The position numbers and the translations under genes are program-made. From NCBI GenBank assembly GCA_045544455.1, contig JAZPYZ010000022.1, forward strand, positions 98,460 to 162,459: 64,000 nt of DNA. The letters run 5' to 3'. Below the pieces are notes generated by a model. It did no database searches and was not told where the DNA came from. It saw nothing but the letters and a program-made list of their open reading frames with translations. Of this stretch, positions 59,719 to 64,000 are shown in pieces (the stretch's first letter is position 1; the number at the start of each line of letters is the position of its first letter). The DNA is from JAZPYZ01 sp045544455 (GTDB lineage: Bacteria > Bacillota > Clostridia > Oscillospirales > Acutalibacteraceae).

Positions 59719-59745
59719 ACTATACCGCACCGGCCCACTACCTTC
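59719..59745 (-). promoter_or_regulatory. Weak promoter of the phage module
   Basis: Minus-strand TATAGT at 59719-59724 with TTGCGA 19 bp upstream, a non-ideal spacing. It is the only candidate between the SPFH terminator and terS. No operator palindromes or phage-type repressor sites are visible. Confidence 0.4.
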
Positions 59746-59785
59746 GCAAGTGTTCCCGCGCGTGTCCCCACGAGAATTTTTTGCA

Positions 59786-59822
59786 CAAAAAAAGAACAGA
59801 CAGTCATCCGACTGTCTGTTCT
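59786..59822 (-). terminator. Terminator of the SPFH operon
   Basis: Perfect 13-bp stem AGAACAGACAGTC / GACTGTCTGTTCT with an ATCC loop, then a T run on the minus strand. It insulates the phage module from the upstream operon. Confidence 0.93.
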
Positions 59823-59835
59823 GAGAGGGGAGAGG

Positions 59836-60696
59836 TTATTCGGCGGCGCCCATATTACCGATATCGATAATCGTACCGCCCGATCCGGTCACCTGCGGCA
59901 ACTCGCCGTTCCACTTATCCACCGTCAAATAATCGGTCAACCCTTCGGTCAACGATTGTGCGATGGTTTCGTTCGCTTCGGCTTGCGCCTGTGCTTTTTT
60001 CAAGATCGCTTCGGCTTCCGCCTCGGCCGCAATCACTTGCTTTTTCGCCTCGGCTTCCGCAATCACGATCGCTTGTTGTTGCTCGGTCTGGGTTTTAATC
60101 AGGTTTTGTTCCGCCACCTGTTTCGCTTCGATCGCGTTGTTAAACTCTTCCGAGAAATCGAAGTTCACAATGTTAAACTTCTCGATGATGATTCCGTAAT
60201 CTTTCATCTTCTCTTCCAACGACGCTTTCACTTCGGTGCTCACCTGTGCGCGTTGGGTGATCAGATCTTCCGCCGTATACATCGCCGTCACCGATTTCAT
60301 GCTTTCTTGTACCGCCGGCAACAACACGATGTTTTGATAATCGCGCCCGATATTTTTGTAGATATATGGGCTGGAATTGGATGCAATTCTAAAGTTGACC
60401 GCAATGGTACTCTCGATGGCTTGCAAGTCTTTCGACACCGCCGGCGCATCCGCTTCTTGCTTTTGAATTTTGTTTGAGATAATTTCTACCGTCTGCACAA
60501 ACGGCAGTTTCAGATGAAACCCTTCCGAAAGCGGCGAATCGCTCACTTTACCGAGCGTCACCACCACACCGGTCGAACCGGCCGGCACGATCACGATCGA
60601 AGAGGCCACCAATACGATCGCCGCCAACGCGATTACGACGCCGATCACGATCGACCGGAGTTTTTTGGCTGGAATGTTTATGTTCGGTTTTGCCAT
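59836..60696 (-). CDS. SPFH/prohibitin-family membrane protein
   Basis: 286 residues: one N-terminal membrane helix (about 15-38), an SPFH domain (about 45-200; IVPAGSTGVVVTLGKV at its start) and a long Ala/Glu-rich coiled coil with AEAEAKKQVIAAEAEAEAIL before a short C-terminal tail. Prohibitin-like scaffolds organise membrane microdomains and chaperone membrane proteins. Start chosen for AAGGAGGAACTG. Third gene of an operon with DUF3592 and DUF1836 genes, closed by a strong terminator. Confidence 0.9.
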   Translation of the reverse strand: MAKPNINIPAKKLRSIVIGVVIALAAIVLVASSIVIVPAGSTGVVVTLGKVSDSPLSEGFHLKLPFVQTVEIISNKIQKQEADAPAVSKDLQAIESTIAVNFRIASNSSPYIYKNIGRDYQNIVLLPAVQESMKSVTAMYTAEDLITQRAQVSTEVKASLEEKMKDYGIIIEKFNIVNFDFSEEFNNAIEAKQVAEQNLIKTQTEQQQAIVIAEAEAKKQVIAAEAEAEAILKKAQAQAEANETIAQSLTEGLTDYLTVDKWNGELPQVTGSGGTIIDIGNMGAAE

Positions 60697-60697
60697 G

Positions 60698-61225
60698 TTA
60701 CAGTTCCTCCTTAAGGATGTTAATATAGTGATTGGCCTGCCGCACCATCGCTGCCGCACGTTGCGCCATCACCATAATGGTCAGCGCCGACGCCACCGGT
60801 ATCGGATCGGCCACATCAGCCTTGTTCAGTAGCAGGCAGATCTGTTCAAACACCTGCTCACGATTGTTCGAGGGACACGCCGCGTCCGCCTCGCAAAACA
60901 GCGCGTACAACGCCGTGTCGTCAATACGGTCATCCTCGGTGTTTTCGAGATCGCCGTTGATATAGCGCAGTAAAAACAATACCTGATCCAGCGGCAACGC
61001 GTCACGCAACCGATCCAACAACAAAAAGCGCGCAATATGTTTCACTTGATAGCGCTTTCCGTCGGAGGCCGGCGCAAATCCGCGCTTCACCCAATTTTGG
61101 ATTGTCGAACCTTGAATACCGGTAATCGCCGCCACTTGCGCTAACGTTACGCCGCCGGCGGTATCTACTAATCCACGCAGCGCCTCTAAATCCGGCAACC
61201 GCACCGCCGCGTTATGCACGTTCAT
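60698..61225 (-). CDS. DUF1836-family HTH protein
   Basis: 175 residues. MerR/HTH-like N-terminus with TLAQVAAITGIQGSTIQNWV then KRGFAPASDGKRYQVKHIAR, and a helical C-terminal domain, matching DUF1836 regulators of Firmicutes (function unknown). ATG at codon 3 of the longest frame chosen because AAGGAG lies at proper spacing. It ends 1 nt before the SPFH start, so it likely regulates or is coupled to the SPFH gene. Confidence 0.82.
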   Translation of the reverse strand: MNVHNAAVRLPDLEALRGLVDTAGGVTLAQVAAITGIQGSTIQNWVKRGFAPASDGKRYQVKHIARFLLLDRLRDALPLDQVLFLLRYINGDLENTEDDRIDDTALYALFCEADAACPSNNREQVFEQICLLLNKADVADPIPVASALTIMVMAQRAAAMVRQANHYINILKEEL

Positions 61226-61241
61226 CGCCACCTCTCCTTTT

Positions 61242-61685
61242 TTATATCGATCCTAAGCGGCGATCCTGCCGCCGAAACCCACCCGATAAAACAAACGCCA
61301 AGACTGGCACGGCTAAGCAAAACGGGGCCAAAATCCAAAGATCAGCCTCCGGCTTGTAGAACATCGAATGGGATGGGTAATCGGGATTGTACCAGACCTC
61401 TGCCGGCATCCCGATATACCAACCATCCGGAATGTTCCCGCGAAACGAGTCAAACCCGGTGTAGGTAACGCCATTCGCTTCATAGAGGTAATCAACCAAG
61501 CAGGAACGTCCACTGCCTATCCCGAGATTGGTGTGTTGCCTTAGGTTGGTAACGATCCCGTCGGCCGGCTGCCAATCGCGGTATTCTTCCGATTTTATAA
61601 GAAGCATACCGGTTGAGAGGATAGCGGCAATCGCTAAAACGATCACAGATTGCCATAATCTGCTCATCGGCTTTTTTGTGTCCAT
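61242..61685 (-). CDS. DUF3592-like membrane protein
   Basis: 147 residues with two membrane helices (about 13-30 and 115-135) flanking an extracytoplasmic beta-domain that begins WQPADGIVTNLRQHTN and includes YTGFDSFRGNIPDGWYIG; this topology and the internal motif are typical of DUF3592. Function unknown. The ribosome site is weak (GGGGG about 10 nt upstream). Heads the DUF3592-DUF1836-SPFH operon; the upstream DNA shows no clear promoter. Confidence 0.7.
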   Translation of the reverse strand: MDTKKPMSRLWQSVIVLAIAAILSTGMLLIKSEEYRDWQPADGIVTNLRQHTNLGIGSGRSCLVDYLYEANGVTYTGFDSFRGNIPDGWYIGMPAEVWYNPDYPSHSMFYKPEADLWILAPFCLAVPVLAFVLSGGFRRQDRRLGSI

Positions 61686-62027
61686 CGGCCCATTACCCCC
61701 ATGAGAATACGGAAAACGTTTCGTCCTGCGTCACGGCGCATAGCGTGCACCAAACTCGTCTCATCGCCGTCGCCACTCACGTTGACATTCGATGCGGCTC
61801 TCGCGCTGTATCGCTGCCGCTGCGCCGGCGCCTATGGCGTTATCCGCCTCAACAAACGCCGTGACTGCGCGACCTATCCTTCGTTTGCCAACACCCATAG
61901 TTTACCACAGGTTCATATGAACCGCAAACAAGGTTTAGAGAACCGCAAACAAGCGGTGCCAAATTATCTCCTTCAATCTCGCCAAATCTCTCTCTTTCGC
62001 TGTTTTTCGCGAATTTTCACGATGTGG
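61686..62027. other. Intergenic region with short direct repeats
   Basis: No credible gene: the open frame across it has basic, arginine- and cysteine-rich composition typical of a shadow. Features: a 14-bp palindrome GGTTCATATGAACC (61911-61924) and the direct repeat GAACCGCAAACAAG, twice (about 61918 and 61939). The latter pair lies upstream of the folP promoter and could be an operator. Confidence 0.45.
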
Positions 62028-62056
62028 TTGCAAACCGCCGTTGACCGTATTATAAT
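62028..62056 (+). promoter_or_regulatory. fol operon promoter
   Basis: TTGCAA, 17-bp spacer, TATAAT. The ~100-nt leader contains a small CGCC-CTAT-GGGGCG hairpin and a TATATA-rich stretch before the ribosome site. Confidence 0.7.
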
Positions 62057-62159
62057 AATATGTACGCCGCCCTATGGGGCGTTCCTATCGGCATTTCTCT
62101 ATATATAGTATATATACCTATTATATAATAACAATATATTCGAAAAGGGGGTTTGCTTC

Positions 62160-62951
62160 GTGCTTGTATGGAATACCGCCACCGGCCCGATCGCCATCGA
62201 CCGCACGCTCATCATGGGTATTTTAAACGTCACACCGGACAGTTTTTCGGATGGCGGCGCGTATGCCAATGTCGACGCCGCCGTCGCGCAGGCGATTGCG
62301 TTGCAAACCGCCGGTGCCGATATTCTCGATATCGGCGGTCAATCCACCCGCCCGGGCGCTACCCTTATCCCGTGGGAAGAGGAATGGTCGCGCCTTTCGC
62401 CGGTACTTGCCGGGTTGTGCGGCCGGACTAGCATCCCTCTTTCGGTCGATACGTTTTATCCGCAGGTCGCTAAGCGTGCCGTCGCGGCCGGCGCCGCCAT
62501 CGTCAACGACGTGTCCGGCAGTTTGGCAAACGGTATGTGCGCCACCGTCGCCGATCTTGGTGCCGGCTTGGTGCTCACCAACCCCACGGCGGATGCGCGC
62601 CGGTATTTCGATGCCGCCCTCGCCGCCGCTGATGAAGCCGGCCTTGCGCGCGATCGGTTGTGTTTGGATATCGGCATCGGTTTCGGCAAAACGCGAGAGG
62701 ACGATCGTCGCGCCTTGGCCACTGTCGGGGAACTGATTCACGAGTATGCGCCGTTGCCGTTTTTGGTCGGTGCCTCGCGCAAACGCGTCACCGATCCGGC
62801 CGGCCGGTTACCCCCGCAAGATCGCCTCGCCGCGACCATCGCCCTGCACACCGTCGCCCAACTCGGCGGCGCTCATATTTTGCGCGTGCACGATGTCGCG
62901 CAAGCCAAACAAGCCGCCGCGGCGGTCGATACGTTAAAGGAGTATAGATAA
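62160..62951 (+). CDS. folP: Dihydropteroate synthase
   Basis: Joins para-aminobenzoate to 6-hydroxymethyl-dihydropterin pyrophosphate; the sulfonamide target. TIM barrel of 263 residues with IMGILNVTPDSFSDGG near residue 18, DIGGQSTRPGA (second signature), SVDTFYPQVA, IVNDVSG and LVGASRKR. GTG start with AAAAGGGGG upstream. Overlaps folB by one base (TAATG), first of folP-folB-folK. Confidence 0.96.
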   Translation: MLVWNTATGPIAIDRTLIMGILNVTPDSFSDGGAYANVDAAVAQAIALQTAGADILDIGGQSTRPGATLIPWEEEWSRLSPVLAGLCGRTSIPLSVDTFYPQVAKRAVAAGAAIVNDVSGSLANGMCATVADLGAGLVLTNPTADARRYFDAALAAADEAGLARDRLCLDIGIGFGKTREDDRRALATVGELIHEYAPLPFLVGASRKRVTDPAGRLPPQDRLAATIALHTVAQLGGAHILRVHDVAQAKQAAAAVDTLKEYR

Positions 62952-63310
62952 TGGATACCATTGTAATTAAAGGGCTCGAAGTGTTCGCCTACCACGGCGT
63001 CAATCCGGAAGAAAAACGCGACGGTCAACGGTTTGTGTTGGATGTCGCGATGACCGTCGATCTCGCTACCCCTTGTGCGACCGATGATTTGAATACCACC
63101 GTCAGTTATTCGGCGGTCATCAAAACCATCCGCGCCGTCATGACCGCCCAAAGCGACGATCTTATTGAGCGCGCCGCCCAGCGTGTCGCCGACGCCATCC
63201 TCGAAACCTATCCATTGGTAGAGGCCGTCACCGTCCGGCTCCAAAAACCGGATGCCCCCATGAAAGCTACCTTCGACTATGTCGCCGTCGAGATTACGCG
63301 CTCGCGTTGA
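62951..63310 (+). CDS. folB: Dihydroneopterin aldolase
   Basis: 119 residues; cleaves dihydroneopterin to 6-hydroxymethyl-dihydropterin and glycolaldehyde. The family start IVIKGLEVFAYHGVNPEEK contains the substrate-binding Glu and the YHGV motif; DLNTTVSYSAV and a conserved Lys (VRLQKPDAPM) follow. Translationally coupled to folP. Confidence 0.95.
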   Translation: MDTIVIKGLEVFAYHGVNPEEKRDGQRFVLDVAMTVDLATPCATDDLNTTVSYSAVIKTIRAVMTAQSDDLIERAAQRVADAILETYPLVEAVTVRLQKPDAPMKATFDYVAVEITRSR

Positions 63311-63349
63311 TGTGTATATTATAGGGAATATATAAAGGAGTTTGTGGTT

Positions 63350-63832
63350 ATGAAACAAGCCGCCGTCGCGCTCGGCACCAATCTGGGTGACCGTCGCGCC
63401 CATCTGGTCGATGCCATCCACGCCCTGGGCGCCTTGCCCGGTACGCGCGTGGTGCGCACGTCGCGTGTATATGAAACCAAACCCGTCGGATATCTCGATC
63501 AACCCGACTTTCTCAATATGGTTGTTCTGCTCGAAACCGACCTTTCGCCGCGCGCCTTGCTCGGCGCTTGTCTCGGGATTGAAGCGGCCCTCGGCCGCCG
63601 CCGCAGTTTCCAAAACGCCCCTCGGGTGATCGATCTGGATCTGTTGATGATGGACGGCGAAACGTCCACCGATCCCGAACTCATCTTACCGCATCCGCGT
63701 ATGCACGAGCGCGCGTTTGTCATGGCCCCGCTGGCGGATGTGCTGGGCGAAAACACCCCGCCGCACACCTGTGCTCAGGGCGATTTCACCGAAATTTCTC
63801 CCTTGCCGGATGATTTTTTGACACTTTTATAA
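63350..63832 (+). CDS. folK: 2-amino-4-hydroxy-6-hydroxymethyldihydropteridine diphosphokinase
   Basis: 160 residues; activates hydroxymethyl-dihydropterin with ATP for FolP. Signatures: ALGTNLGDRRAHL, the NMVV substrate strand, the HPPK motif PRVIDLDLLMMDGE and the nucleotide loop LPHPRMHERAFVMAPL. ATG chosen 9 nt after AAAGGAG. Last gene of the operon; no terminator hairpin is obvious before the rRNA promoter. Confidence 0.95.
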   Translation: MKQAAVALGTNLGDRRAHLVDAIHALGALPGTRVVRTSRVYETKPVGYLDQPDFLNMVVLLETDLSPRALLGACLGIEAALGRRRSFQNAPRVIDLDLLMMDGETSTDPELILPHPRMHERAFVMAPLADVLGENTPPHTCAQGDFTEISPLPDDFLTLL

Positions 63833-63869
63833 CACTTTCAAAAAAGATGAAAAAATCTAAAAAAAGATG

Positions 63870-63898
63870 TTGACAAGGGAGAAATGATGTGATATTAT
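63870..63898 (+). promoter_or_regulatory. rRNA operon promoter with UP-like A tract
   Basis: TTGACA, 17-bp spacer, TATTAT. Immediately upstream lies an A-rich tract (about 63838-63866) typical of the UP elements that boost stable-RNA promoters. Confidence 0.8.
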
Positions 63899-63904
63899 AG
63901 TCAG

Positions 63905-64000
63905 GCGCTCGAAAAACGGGAGCGCAAAAGGACCTTGAAAATTAAACAACACAAAGAACGAATTAACTACCCGTTAATTCAAGATTCAGAGAAATCTGGA
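63905..64000 (+). other. Leader of a probable rRNA operon
   Basis: GCGCTC / GAGCGC hairpin, then the antitermination-type segment GGACCTTGAAAATTAAACAA, highly similar to the boxA region (TTGAAAACTAAACA) that precedes 16S in Firmicutes. A further CGAATTAAC/GTTAATTC pairing follows. The 16S gene itself would start beyond the right edge; its first bases are not in the window. Confidence 0.72.

Larger units (their letters stand above)
49652..59730 (-). mobile_element. Compact podovirus-like structural and lysis module
   Basis: Twelve tightly packed minus-strand genes: small and large terminase, a small membrane protein, portal, scaffold, major capsid, adaptor, tail nozzle, a likely ejection protein, amidase, XhlA-like protein and holin. 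Order is that of a phage late operon. Every frame is intact. There is no integrase, excisionase, repressor, replication gene, tape measure, tail fibre or flanking duplicated att site visible. Neighbours on both sides are chromosomal genes. Interpretation is open: late remnant of a short-tailed prophage, satellite, or a domesticated gene-transfer-agent-like particle. Confidence 0.85.

Noticed and set aside
61701..62108. 135-codon frame upstream of folP
   Set aside because: No ribosome site, biased basic composition, and it covers the fol promoter.
1..64000. tRNA genes, SRP RNA, known riboswitches, transposase genes
   Set aside because: Looked for typical T-arm words, conserved riboswitch cores and transposase motifs by eye and found none convincing; a covariance-model scan would be needed to exclude small RNAs.

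Overview
The window reads as chromosome from an endospore-forming, GC-rich Gram-positive of the class Clostridia, most likely an Oscillospirales/Ruminococcaceae-type gut bacterium. The grounds are a SpoIIID regulator behind a sigmaE-like -10, a SpoVD-type PASTA penicillin-binding protein, an FtsL/DivIB-type divisome, a MurE with the meso-DAP motif DNPR, the paired GlgC/GlgD, split transketolase, a type-3 ProRS, an HPr with both His15 and Ser46, and strong AGGAGG ribosome sites with sigmaA promoters (TTGACA-17-TATAAT). The genus cannot be fixed from the window. I recognised no tRNA gene and no CRISPR array; the window ends in the promoter and leader of what looks like an rRNA operon.

Layout. 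1-3.4 kb (minus): glycogen synthesis (glgB, glgC, start of glgD). 3.4-17.8 kb (plus): division and cell-wall (dcw) cluster mraZ-rsmH-ftsL-pbp-murE-mraY-ftsW-murG-murA-divIB-ftsZ. Its promoter, with a textbook MraZ operator, is separated from mraZ by about 500 bp of repeats. 17.8-30.1 kb: uvrC, an EamA transporter, split transketolase, spoIIID, a secreted transglutaminase-like protein, sbcDC and a DEAD-box helicase. 30.2-31.5 kb: a six-unit 94-bp tandem array and AT-rich non-coding DNA. 31.5-41 kb: a YabE-like G5/3D cell-wall enzyme behind a structured leader, oadB with a mini-oadG, proS, two cyclophilins, an alpha/beta hydrolase, a membrane-embedded MurF and Ddl. 41-47 kb: a small AT-rich divergent regulator cassette, ylxM-ffh, rpsP-khpA, rimM-trmD, HPr and a two-gene small-protein operon. 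46.7-49.6 kb: AraC regulator, sugar isomerase/epimerase and Gfo/Idh oxidoreductase. 49.65-59.7 kb (minus): a compact podovirus-like packaging, capsid, nozzle and lysis module with no integrase, replication or repressor genes. 59.8-61.7 kb: DUF3592-DUF1836-SPFH operon. 62-64 kb: folP-folB-folK, then the rRNA promoter.

Two things stand out. First, a family of composite dispersed repeats, built from three modules here named P, X and T, occurs at six places. It sits inside the dcw transcription unit twice and forms a clean tandem array at 30.2 kb. Second, the roughly 10-kb phage-derived module has every visible reading frame intact but lacks all mobility functions. It is best treated as a defective prophage or as a candidate gene-transfer-agent-like or domesticated particle; the sequence alone cannot decide which. 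Smaller leads are the structured leader of the G5/3D gene, a MurF whose N-terminal domain is replaced by membrane segments, and an 18-aa plus 76-aa small-protein operon with an inverted repeat over its promoter.
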